Assembly (NCBI RefSeq): GCF_910592395.1
Contig: NC_088316.1
Location: 8,558,001-8,622,000 of the forward strand
Origin: Lineus longissimus
Lineage: Eukaryota; Nemertea; Pilidiophora; Heteronemertea; Lineidae
Direction: 5' to 3'
Length of the DNA: 64,000 nucleotides
The notes below the pieces were generated by a model, which did no database searches, had not been told where the DNA came from, and saw only the letters and a program-made list of their open reading frames with translations. Below are positions 45,110 through 55,636 of this stretch, in pieces; the stretch's first letter is position 1; every line of letters begins with the position of its first letter. The translations under genes and the position numbers were made by a program.

Positions 45110-46527
45110 CGGGGGTGCTCCCCCAACCTAAAGGGGGGCTCACTAAGTCCTTGACTTTACATATTATTGATGATGACATTCTCAGTTACTCCCAGTTATT
45201 TTTTACTGATGATCTTCTTGGCAGGGTTGTTCAAGAGACAAACACTTATGCACACCAATTTATTGCCCAACGCCCAATGTCACCTAATGCTAGGGCAAGG
45301 AGTTGGAGACCAGTTGCACTTGAGGAAATGAAAGTCTACTTTGGTTTGGTAATTCTCAGTGGCATTGTTCAGAAACCGGAGTGGACAATGTACTGGTCTA
45401 CTGATGAGGCAATTGCACTAAGTTTCGTGATGTCTACACTCCAAATGCTGACATTTCCATAGATAAAGGTATGTTGAAATGGAAGAGGAGGTTTGCGTTC
45501 AGAGTTTACAATCCAGCTTAGCCAATAAAATACGGGATGAAGAGCTATCTACTGGCTGATAGTATCAGTGGGTACTGTGGGTACTGTTGGAACCTGTTGA
45601 TGTACGATGGTCAGGCACGAACCCTCAGAGACATTGTCTTCTTTTTGCTCGACCGACTCCTAGACCACCACCACTCGCTATATATGGATAATTTCTATAA
45701 TTCAGTGGCTTAGCGAGGAACTTTTGAACAGAGAAACGTACACTTGTTGGACGCTAAGGAGAAACAGAGGAGCACCAGCTGTAGTCAATCAAGCTGGCAC
45801 ACCAGGACATCGTCTTCAGAGGGGTGACGTTGTGTCTCGGGACAACGGAAATGTCCTCACCATTGCTTGGCAAGAAAATAGGACTGTACGAGTTATTTCA
45901 ACCAAACATGATGCTGCCATGAGGAACACACAGATTAGGCAGAGGGGTGGTGGTCGTAGGGATGTTCAAAAGCCAGTCTGCATCATCGACTACTATCAGT
46001 ATATGTCAGGTGTAGACAGGATAGATCAGATGATCTCATATTACTTGTCAGTGCGAAAGACGGTGAAGTGGACCCGAAAGTTTGTGTGGTACCTTGTTGA
46101 GCTCTCCATTCATAATTTTCACATTCTCTACAATGAGAATCACCCAAATGAGAAGAAAACCTTGCTTGATTTCCAGCTTGCTTTGATCAAGCAACTGTGT
46201 GTAAAAGGACAGCCAGGTAGTGATGGTGACTCGAGCAGTGGAGATGACGCGGACGATGAGGCACCGGCTAATCGTGAACCAGCATTTCCTAAGTACCGAC
46301 CAAAGGATGATCCACCTGACAGGTTGATTGGTGGATTCAAGATACACAAGAAAGTACTCATTCCACCTACAGCAAACAGGAGAAATCCGCAGAGACGGTG
46401 TAGAGTCTGCACATTGGGAAAGAACATTCGGAAGGACACTCGCTACTACTGTTTGAAGTGCAAAATACCCATGTGTGGTGAAAAAGACTGCTTCAATATT
46501 TATCACTCCCAAATCAGGTACTACTAG
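45110..46527 (+). pseudogene. piggyBac transposase, core and C-terminal zinc finger, broken
   Basis: The first part (about 45130-45462) carries YSQLFFTDDLLGRVVQETNT, LEEMKVYFGLVILSGIVQKP and MYWSTDEAIA, the DDE_Tnp_1_7 start. After a deletion and shifts the text reads SIDKGM (first catalytic Asp; usually SIDEGM), RVYNPA then a stop, SYLLADS, and LYMDNFYNS (second Asp, about 45685). The frame 45724-46527 carries the third Asp in YMSGVDRIDQM (about 46010) and ends with the Cys-rich finger: CRVCTLGKNIRKDTRYYCLK and MCGEKDCFNIYH. Stops and a missing segment after about 45430 make it inactive. Confidence 0.9.
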
Positions 46528-46675
46528 AGGAACATAATGAGACACTAAAACATACAAAAGGTGTGTAGAGTGATTTTTTATTGGGAAAACTGCTTCAAAA
46601 AAGTGGTATAAATGGCAAAAATGCTGGCAAGATGGGGGAATAATGTTAAAATAGAGCTGGCAGTGAAAGAGTTAA

Positions 46676-47577
46676 GTAAATGATGTAATGTTGTGTTGGG
46701 CTCTGCCCTGCGTGGTTTACTATGAATAAAGTCACTTCACATGTCAAACTGGGTAGTTCTGAGTTTCTTGTGTCCAAGAGGAAACAGAGTCTTGCGAAAA
46801 GAATCTGATACAGATTACAAACCATGACTTCAGCAGCTTTCATGCTCAATTTCGACAACGCTCTGATCTTCTTGACGTATGCCCTGCTGGTATAGAACTC
46901 CATAGCAGCCTCATAGCCTCAGCATATTCCTGTCGTGGTGTAAGATAACAGCCTGGTACCAATTCATGTGGTATTCCTTTAGTAAAAGCCTGCGACTGTG
47001 TCAGTTTTTCGTGGTCTGTATCAGCCCATTTTGTGTCGTAGACCGGGATTTGAGGCTTTAATCGCGAGAAATGTTAGACTCATCCAGACTCCGCTCAAAA
47101 TAACGAATAACACGTTTTTCTACTAAAAATTTAAGAGCTGAAACAAAATCATAATAGCATCAAGCACGTTCAGAAAAATAGTTTGCTGATGAACCAGAAG
47201 AAGTACAAACATACAGCAGTAAAAAGTCACCCATTCCTTTAAGTCACACATTTTCAAACAGTACTAATAATACGCCGAAGAGTTCTAGAGTTATTCTTGT
47301 CACTTCGGCACAATACAAATTTACTTACTGATTGATTGATTAATTGATAAAACCTAGGATTTGACAGCAGAATTAACTTTTTAGCATGATTGGGGGACAA
47401 GATATTGGTATTTATGACTTGGCCAGAAGAAATAAGGGAAATCTTGGGGTTGATGAACACATATATTTTTGTGCCATTCCAAGAAAGATTTCATCAGGTT
47501 ACACTGGCCTAATTCATGTCAATATTGTAAAATGCATTAAACTGAAGAGAACAATGATCCCTTCATTTTCTTTGCAG
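46676..47577. other. BEL 3' remnant and intronic sequence
   Basis: The first ~90 bases, with a TGAATAAAG near 46722, probably continue the BEL 3' end that the piggyBac interrupted (inference from position). The rest up to the OFD1-like exon has no recognised feature. Confidence 0.4.
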
Positions 47578-47697
47578 AGAGAGAAAGCTGAATGAGGACA
47601 AGTTCCGTGTTACTGATGAGCTCCTTAGAAAGCGTGAGAATGCCGTGAAAAGATTGGAAGATCACTTTGAAAAGAAGTTGGATGAAGAAATGGCCAG
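47578..47697 (+). CDS. OFD1: OFD1-like exon (third of three)
   Basis: This 120-base exon lies between TTTGCAG and GTATTG, entering in phase 2 and leaving in phase 2. The first base completes AGA with the previous exon. It reads ERKLNEDKFRVTDELLRKRE and continues with a Lys/Glu-rich helix ending KKLDEEMA. It aligns with the OFD1 stretch I recall as 'K..ed....itEaLrrrEq..k..Ee.fd.kL..El.ky', directly following the region matched by the previous exon. Only this frame is open across the junction. The following part of OFD1 (about half the protein) was not found before 64 kb. Confidence 0.75.
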
Positions 47698-48837
47698 GTA
47701 TTGAATATAGTTTTACTTTTAGTAACAACCTCATACACAGAATATTCCAATAGGCATGTTCAGCTAAGGATCTTGATTACCAAATCAATTGTAGGGTTTC
47801 ACATTCTATGTTGGTACATACAACCGAAATCTAGATTGTCGTTAAAGGGGTAGGCCATCAGTATTTAACTCTATCACTGCCTGAGGTTATTTCATAATTG
47901 AACCCGAAATTCCCCAGCTTTCATCCTTTCTGCATCATAACACAAGTTCACTCCTCTGGAGCCAAGTGCGAGATTATTTTTTTTGGCCAGAAAGCTCGTG
48001 ACTGCAGGTTGAGGGGATTACCTGTTTCAGACAACACAACTTTGGGAATGATATAATTTGAAAGCTCAGGATCCAAGCTTCTCAATAACCAATAAGTTAA
48101 ATGAATGACACTGAAATGTTGGCAAATTAAACCCCATAAGTCTGAAATACTTGTCTGTGCCAAGAAGTTGCTGATATCTCCTTTTGAAAACTCCTCCAAT
48201 TGTGACACGTAACGTCAAATTTGTCCTTGACGCTTCAATTTTGATTGTTGACATCTATTGGGCATCGCTACATATTGACATGAATTTAGGTCAGTGTAAC
48301 CTATTTTTCTAGTGTAAATAGGTCAAGGTCATATAATTCTATGTGGTTCTTATCTCAAAAACATTTATTGTCTGATCTTTGATTGCATGTCATTGATTAA
48401 TCCGATCAAGGTTAACCTTGTTGTCGAAATATTTTGACCTTGACCTTATTTGCAATTTCACTGAGGTAAAATTCCCTGTTGCCGAAACGGTAACCATATT
48501 TGTGTTATTACCCACAGGTGAGCACATGGCCCATGGCAATTTCATTTTTCAAAAGGTCATTTTGAGGGTAACCAGCCATGATAATCGGTATCAATTAAGA
48601 CATGCATTTTGCCCCTACTGCCTGAGGCTATTGACATTTTGATTAAAAAGACAAAGATCCCAATACCTCCTGTTCATATAATGTTACATAATACTATTAC
48701 GTTTATATCTGAAAGAAATTACAACTAATAAACACAACAAGGGGAGCAATTTGCATATGAAATTAATGAATTTGGTCATTTTAAACCTCTATTTTTTCAT
48801 GTTTGCATTTTGCAGCAATATAAGATGCTGACGGCGT
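47698..48837. other. Intron or flank with one family 2 3' end
   Basis: Mostly unassigned. CAGGTGAGCACATGGCCCAT then GGCAATTTCATTTTT at about 48517-48551 is a diverged family 2 3' terminus. No further OFD1-like exon was seen. Confidence 0.5.
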
Positions 48838-49924
48838 TTTTTGCTCACCGGTACGGTGAGTCTGTACGACACCGCAGTGTACGTCTTCGTCGTCGTTGTC
48901 GTCGTATCCTATTTCAATAACAGTTGCACATTTCTTAACCGTTAGGGCTATGGACTCAAAACTGTAATGTATGCATGACCCCCCTAGGTCAGATGACCTT
49001 TGACACTGAATTTCGGTCCTGTCTAATACTTGACTTGGCCACTAGGGGGGCCACAACTGAAAACATGAATAGTGTGATATCTCACTTAATAGTGATTTGT
49101 TTTTGATGAAATATTTATGTTTGGTACTCCTAGCAAGGATATATCACTTATCGTACGTGTTTTTGATTTGACTGCTTTTCAAGGTCACAGAGGTCAAATG
49201 AGGTAAATATGTGTTTTTGATTTGACGTACTTTTCAAGGTCACATAGGTTGAACTGCGTAAATTTGCCGTTTGAGTGTAACTGTGGCACGTTTCTTAACC
49301 AATAAAGCTATCAACTTGAAATTTGGTACAAAAGACTCCCTACATCATATAAAATCTGACACCGAATTTCGGTCTGATCTGATTCTTGACTTGGTCACCA
49401 GGGGACCAAAACTAAAAAAGGTAAAAAGTGCAATATCTCACATAATAGTGACATGTTCTCAAATTTATTTCTATGGTAGGTACTCAGAGCAAGGATACAT
49501 CACATATCCTACGGGTTTTTGGTTTGACCTTATTTTCAATGTCACAGATGTCAAATGGTTTTAATTGGCCGTTTGTATATTATTATGGCACGTTTCTTAA
49601 CTCTTTACATGCGCTAGCCGCCGCTGGTCAGCGCAAAGAACTTACGCTGTTCTCCCAGGAGCCGCCATTACTCGGCTCCATTCAAACAGTGCGAAACTCC
49701 GGAAAGCCGACTACAAGCTACTCCAACTTTAATGTATCGTAATTTCTTATTGGCTGGCTCCATGATGACCCTATTTGAATGGCCAATAAGAGATAAGCTT
49801 CTATTTTCTATTCAGGTCACTCCGTTCTAATTTAGTATTCATGAGGCATGAATAATAACGATGTATTGGCGGGGTTCCCCAGGAAGTTGACCTCGTCGGC
49901 CATTTTTAAACGTTTCTTTAATCT

Positions 49925-51545
49925 TTTTTGGCTCACCGTAGGGGAGTCTATGTAATACCGCAGTGTCCGTCGTCCGTCGTCCGTCGTCGTATCCTATTTC
50001 AAAAACAGTGGCACGTTTCTTAACCGCTAGGGCTATGAACTTGAAACTTTGTACACAGCACCCCCTAGGTCAGGTGACCTCTGACACTGAATTTCGGTCC
50101 GATCTGATTCTCAACTTGGCCACCAGGGGGCCAAATGTCGATATCTAAAAAGTGTGATATCTCGCTTATTAGTGACTTGTTTTCGATGAAACTTGTGTTG
50201 TAGGTACTCATAGCAAATATACATCTTATATCGTACGGGTTTTTAATTTGACCTACTTTTTAAGTTCACAGAGGTCATATGGCATAAATTGGCCGTTAGA
50301 GTGTAAACTATGGCACGTTTCTTAACCACTAAAGCTATGAACTTGAAACTTAGTACATATAACCCGCTATATCACATAGCCTCTGGTGCTGAATTTCAGT
50401 TTGATCTGATTCTCAACTTTGCCACCAGGGGGCCAAAAGTGGAAATCTAAAAAGTGTTATATCTCGCTTATAAGTGAATTATTTTCGATAAAATTTTCAT
50501 GGTAGGTACTCTTAGGAAGAATACATCACATATCTTACGGGTTTTTAATTTGACCTACTTTTCAAGGTCACAGAGGTCATATGGCGTAAATTGGTCGTTA
50601 GAGTGTAAACTATGGCACGTTTCTTAACCACTAAAGCTATGAACTTGAAACTTGGTACATATAACCCCCTATATCACATAGCCTCTGGTGCTGAATTTCA
50701 GTTTGATCTGATTCTCAACTTTGCCACCAGGGGGCCAAAAGTGGATATCTAAAAAGTGTGATATCTCGCTTATAAGTGACTTGTTTTCGATAAAATTTTT
50801 ATGGTAGGTACTCTAAACTATGGCACGTTTCTTAACCAGTAAAGTTATGAACTTGAAACTTGGTGCATATAACCCCCTACATCAGATAACCTTTGATGCC
50901 GAATTTTGGCCTGATCTGATTCTTTATTCGGCCACCAGGGGGCCATAATGGAAAAAGGAAGAAGTGCAATATCTTGCTTATTTGAGTGAATTGTTTTCGA
51001 TAAAATTTTTATGGCAGGGACTTCTAGCAAGGATACACCACATGTCCTAGGATTTTTGGATTTGACCTCCTTTTCTAGGTCACAGAGGTCAAATGGCGTA
51101 AATTGGCCATTAGAGTGTAACTATGGCACGTTTCTTAACTGCTGAAGCTATGAACTTGAAAGTTGGTACATGTAACCCCCTACATCAGATAATCTCTGAC
51201 ACCGAATTTTGGCCTGATCTGATTCTTGATTTGGCCACCAGGGGGTCAAAACTGAAAAGGTAGGATGTGCAATATCTCGCTTATTAATGACTTTTTTTCA
51301 ATGAATTTTTTATTGCAGGGACTCTTAGCAATCACACGATATTGATCTTGTTGATGTCATAGACAATTATTGGTTGGATCATAAACTTATATATACTGCC
51401 CTGTCTTATTACTTGACATCAATACACATCTAAAAAAAGTCTTCATGCCTGATTGTGTTCACCATATTCACCTCTAAACTAAGCATGATCCTGCCTACTA
51501 AAAGATGTATACGGTGAGCACAATGGCCCCTGGCCGTTTCATTTT
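49925..51545 (+). mobile_element. Family 2 element, innermost layer
   Basis: It begins TTTTTTGGCTCACCGTAGGG, then CCGTCGTCCGTCGTCCGTCG. It contains at least four diverged ~330-base units and ends TACGGTGAGCACAATGGCCC then CTGGCCGTTTCATTTT. It is inserted within the piggyBac-like element. Internal units at 50280-50510 and 50580-50810 are especially similar, suggesting recent unit duplication. Confidence 0.85.
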
Positions 51546-51588
51546 TGATTGACGTGCCGCATTGTTCGGGACCAGCTGGGTTTATTTA

Positions 51589-51812
51589 TGATAGATTTAT
51601 TTGATTCGAGCTCCGGATCAGAATTTGAAGGTTTTGCAGATTCAGATATCAATGTTTCGGTAGGAAGTGATGATAGTGACTGGGACTTAGATTTTTATTA
51701 TAAACATTTTGTGTTTACGGCGATTTGTAGAAATTTTTTTCTCTCCAAGTTTGCAGGCCTTGTTCTCGGTTACTTTTCGTTAGAATCCAAAATAAATTAC
51801 ATGAGTTTATGA
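51589..51812 (+). pseudogene. piggyBac transposase N-terminal relic
   Basis: The frame reads MIDLFDSSSGSEFEGFADSD and a further acidic Ser/Asp-rich run, ending in hydrophobic unrelated residues. Such acidic, Ser-rich leaders with an EGF core are typical of piggyBac-derived transposases. Together with the TTAA termini this indicates that the host element is an internally deleted piggyBac copy. No catalytic part remains. Confidence 0.55.
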
Positions 51813-52838
51813 GGAATTTAATTCTTAGTTACTCCCCAAAATTTTAGCCCTGTACTATGAACAGCAACGGAGATAATATCACTTATGTAAACACTACCTG
51901 AAATACGGCCGCGTCAGTGACGCGCTCCCGGGAAACTATATCAGAATAATGACGCTGTGTATTCAGGACTTTGACGCTATGACGCACGCGGGTCTAGCGT
52001 ATGTAAAGAGTTAACCACTAAAGCTATGAACTTTAAACTTGGTACGCATGACCCTCTTGGTCAGGTAACATGTGACAGTGATTTTCGGTCTGGTCTGATT
52101 CTTAACTTGGCCACCAGGGGACCAAAACCAAAAAAATTATGGTGGATACTCTTAGGTCACAGAGGTCAAATGGCGTAAATTGGCCATTTGAGCGGAACTG
52201 TGGCACGTTTCTAAGTTTCACGTGCCTAAGGCTATGAACTTGAGACTTTGTACAAAGGACCCCCCTAGGTCAGGTGACCTCTGACCCTGAATTTCAGTCC
52301 GGTCTGATTCTCAGGGGCCAAAAGTGCAAACCTAGAAAGTGTGATATCTCGCTTATTAGTGATTCGTTTTCAGTAACATTTTTATGGTAGGTTTTCCTAG
52401 CAAGGATACATCACATATCATAATAATTTTTCTATTTGACCTGCTTTTCAAGGTCACAGAGGCCAAATGGCGTAAATTGGTCGTTTGAGTGTAACTATGG
52501 CACGTTTCTTAACCACTAAAGCTATGTGCTTGAAATTTGGTACACATGACTCCCTACGTCATGTAACCTCGGACAACGAATTTCGATCTGATCTGGTACT
52601 CAAGTTGGCCACCAGGAGGCCAAAACTAAAATAGGTAAAAAGTGCAATATCTCGTTTATTAGTGAGCTGTTTTTTATGATATTCTTATGGTACTTACTCC
52701 AAGCAATGATACATCAAATCTCATACCGACTTTGGTTTGACCTATATACTATACATGTACAATGTTTCTGAAGTAGGATGAATTCCAAAGCACCAAATAT
52801 CTATACGGTGAGCACAATGGCCCCTGGCCGTTTCATTT

Positions 52839-53203
52839 ATGACCGTTTTCAAGATTTTAGGTGGCAGAGTTTGTCCAATTTGCACCTCATTGTAACGATG
52901 CCTTGTTTTCGTTTGTAGATATAGCTAGTCAGAAGAAATAATTTTCTTCAGAGAAATTGTTTTTGAGTGCTTAAAAAGGGAACAAAATTCCCTGCCCCTC
53001 TGCATGATCATGGGAATGTGGAGGGGGAGCAGACAGAGGACGACTCCCTACCACCTCCTAATATTTAGTGTGTCAAAGTTTGGTCTCACGTGGAAGTACA
53101 TTTTTCTTGGGCTTGATGCATTCCGTGCTCGAAGTTCGGACCTCAAAACCTTAAAATGTCTGAAGACCCCCCCCCTTCCAGGACATTTCTACGGTCCTGC
53201 TTG
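52839..53203. other. No gene recognised
   Basis: Unassigned sequence between the family 2 end and a foldback MITE, with a poly-C run at about 53167-53175. Confidence 0.45.
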
Positions 53204-53787
53204 GGCGAGACTTTTTTATTAGTTGGTGCTCGGATTTTTGGAGGAATATATTTTTGAGGAGGACGAAAAACAAAAACAAAAAAAAAATTTTTTTCCAAAG
53301 ATTTCATAGTCTCGAAAAATTGATAGGATTTCTCAAAGTCGGAGGGAAGGATAAAAATAATTTTTTTTCCTAAAAAAAGTAGTGCATTTTCACACATTGA
53401 ACAGTCAGCAGCCAGACTCATAACAATAGACTGTTTCTCGTCATAATATCTACTGTGGATGCATTAGGAACGGACAAGAACCAGTCTAGGTCTGGCAGAG
53501 CTGGTCTGGCATTCGCACTTTCAATTCGAATGATCAATCCGACGAAGCTAATTTTAATTCAATCATGTTGAATTTTGATTTTGAAAAAAATATTTTTGAT
53601 CTTTTAAGTTACTGTCGGGCGTCGGAGCTCAAAATAAAATAGAAAAATTTTTTTTTTTGTAAAATCGGTAATGTTCGAATCGGCGGATCCGAGACTGGCT
53701 ATAGATATAAAAATTTTATCTTTTTACTTATTTTGGACATCGGGAGGTCGGCGGATCCGAGCACCAACAAATAAAAAAAGTCTCGCC
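53204..53787. mobile_element. 584-bp foldback MITE
   Basis: GGCGAGACTTTTTTATTAGT... at 53204-53235 pairs with 53755-53787 (ATCCGAGCACCAACAAATAA...) with one base of slippage and one mismatch. The interior is A/T-rich, has poly-A and poly-T runs, and codes for nothing. A trailing CTCGCC repeats just outside the right arm. Confidence 0.8.
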
Positions 53788-54452
53788 TTATCTCGCCACA
53801 TCACAAAGCCATGTCAATCCTGGAACAGTACAAAACATGCACGATCGTGGATAATTTCTACAGATACAGCCAAGGTCACTGAGAACCATTCCTATGTTCA
53901 GGCTTTATACACACATGATGCTACACAATCTTGCATCACATATTGTTGTGCCAAGTGAACTGCTTTAGGCGAGGCCAATTAGGATTAGTATGTGTGACTA
54001 AATCTGAGTAAACATCAGAAGGAGGAAAATCTTCAGTTCCGTGGACATTCCTATGGGCTGTTTGGCACAGACAAGTATTTCAGACGTATGGGGTTAATTT
54101 GACATACATTTCAGTATCATTCAATTAATTCATATGTTATTTAATCGACATGACAATTGCGGATGTGTGACCAGTTATAGCTAGACTGTGTGACCATTTG
54201 TGAGGATGAAGAACTTTGTATGGTCTCTTAAACTGCAAGTATTATGCATGTCGGACAGTGTGGGGCCAAATTGGTTCCAATGTTGGTTCCGGGGGTCAAC
54301 AGGTTGACAGATAGCCTGTCCTTGTGGATAGAAGATGACATGGAGTGTGTCAGGTGACGGTTTAAGTAGTGCTGCTCCTGTCTTTGGAATGAGGCGGGGG
54401 TGGGGGAACCCTGCAGTGCACACATAGGGATGGCGTGGCAGTGTATGTGTAT
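53788..54452. other. No gene recognised
   Basis: Unassigned sequence that should contain any continuation of the BEN exon beyond the CTTGG array. I could not identify one on the minus strand. Confidence 0.4.
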
Positions 54453-55384
54453 CCCTTAGGAAAATAAATCCAAGAAAAACCCAAGATCATCTTGCATAAT
54501 CTTGCATGCGTCTTGGGTTTTCTTGGGTCCTGTACAATTGTGTATATCAATGTATTAATACCCAAGAAAACACCTGGCGAAGCGAAAAATCCCTGTGTTT
54601 TCTTGGGATTGTCTTAGAAAATTTTATTCCATCGACCTCCGTTTGTCTTGTATTTTCTTGGATAATTCTTGGCATTTCTTGGATTGTACGAAAGTAAACA
54701 CAAGAAATTGCAAGAATATATCTTTGATGGCTCTTGCAAATTCTTGTTCTTTTAAATTCTTGTGTGGGTCTGTACTATGGTCTTCCTATGAACACAAGAA
54801 TTGTCAAGAAAGAGTTCTTGGCAATTCTTGGATGTTTCCTGAACCCAAGAAAGTGTCTTGGGTCTTTCTATGAACACAATTAATTGATGGTTGTATTCCA
54901 AGATTCGCCAAGAAAGAAATCTTGGCAATTCTTGGATTTGTCCTGAACCCAAGAAAGTGTCTTGGGATTTTCTATGAACACAAGAATTGGCAAGAATTGA
55001 TGGTTGTATTCCAAGATTCGCCAAGAAAGAAATCTTGGCAATTCTTTGATTTGTCCTGAGCTGAACCCAAGAAAGTGTCTTGGGTCTTTCTATGAACACA
55101 AGAATTGGCAAGAATTGATGGTTGTATTCCAAGATTCGCCAAGAAAGAAATCTTGGCAATTCTTGGATTTGTCCTGAACCCAAGAAAGTGTCTTGGGTCT
55201 TTCTATGAACACAAGAATTGGCAAGAATTGGCAAGAATTGATGGTTGTATTCCAAGATTTGCCAAGAAAGAAATCTTGGCAATTCTTGGATTTGTCCTGA
55301 ACCCAAGAAAGTGTCTTGGGTCTTTCTATAAACACAAGAATTGGCAAGAAAGAATTCTTGGCAATTCTTGGATATGGCCTGAAC
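54453..55384 (+). mobile_element. CTTGG/CCAAG-rich element, copy 3, with 113-123-bp array
   Basis: The left 300 bases repeat copy 1 (from 181) almost exactly. GATGGTTGTATTCCAAGATT recurs at about 54886, 54999, 55117 and 55240, each unit containing 'cttggcaattcttggatttg' and 'gaacccaagaaagtgtcttg'. The right end GGCAATTCTTGGATATGGCC is the same as in copy 1. The element cuts the last recognisable BEN exon at 55384. Confidence 0.8.
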
Positions 55385-55621
55385 GTCATCACTCCCTGCT
55401 TCACTGATATTTCCCTCGTCGTGCCTGTTGTCAATGCTGTCATCGCTCTCGCTCTCGATGACATATTCCTTGGTTTTGATAATTTTTTTTATTGGCTTTT
55501 TACTCTCTCTTCTCTTATCCTTCTTGGTGTCATGACACCTCTGTACCAACCTGCTTCGAATTTGTGCAGCTGGGCTTTCCATCTTTTCCCTTCGCCTCTG
55601 GGAATAGATGATGGGCTGTAT
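55385..55621 (-). pseudogene. Fourth BEN exon, frameshifted and truncated by a repeat
   Basis: The minus-strand acceptor CTATCTTCAG is at 55622-55631. The phase inherited from the previous exon gives D-TAHHLFPEAKGKDGKP, the 'AI...v...FP' part of a BEN domain, but this frame soon stops. The next frame, open across the same DNA, gives AAQIRSRLVQRCHDTKKDKR, which fits the last BEN helix ('v..aI.qkc.d..k'), then a Lys-rich and acidic tail (VIESESDDS). The domain is thus split by a small indel near 55570. The tail runs without a donor straight into the CTTGG array at 55384. It is either a pseudogene or a copy with a sequencing indel. Confidence 0.6.
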
Positions 55622-55636
55622 CTGAAGATAGAAAAG

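Larger units (their letters stand above)
39764..46675. mobile_element. piggyBac element with TTAA duplication, internally interrupted
   Basis: TTAA occurs at 39764-39767 and 46672-46675. Immediately inside, 14-bp inverted repeats CTCTTTCACTGCCA (39768-39781) and its complement (46658-46671) are perfect. Transposase frames run on the plus strand at both ends, and non-piggyBac elements fill 41.2-45.1 kb. The insertion lies just past the BEL coding end. Confidence 0.9.
49597..52014. mobile_element. Non-autonomous piggyBac-like element with TTAA duplication
   Basis: TTAA lies at 49597-49600 and 52011-52014. Inside, CTCTTTACATGCGCTAG (49601-49617) and the right end CTAGCGTATGTAAAGAG (51994-52010) are inverted repeats with one mismatch in 17. 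Removing it restores the family 2 text exactly. Near its right end a short acidic frame resembles a piggyBac transposase N-terminus. Confidence 0.9.
48838..52838 (+). mobile_element. Family 2 element, outermost layer of a three-level nest
   Basis: It begins TTTTTTGCTCACCGGTACGG (CTCACC-GGTAC-GGTGAG hairpin) with GTCGTCGTT following, and ends ACGGTGAGCACAATGGCCCC then TGGCCGTTTCATTT. It is split at 'tggcacgtttcttaa | ccactaaagctatg' by a TTAA-type insertion at 49601-52010. Confidence 0.8.

Noticed and set aside
46048-46557. Minus-strand 169- and 99-codon frames
   Set aside because: Antisense of the piggyBac C-terminal region.
54752-55380. Long repetitive frame as a genuine repeat protein
   Set aside because: Repeats follow the DNA units of the CTTGG element. 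Kept only as a possible fusion with the BEN exon.
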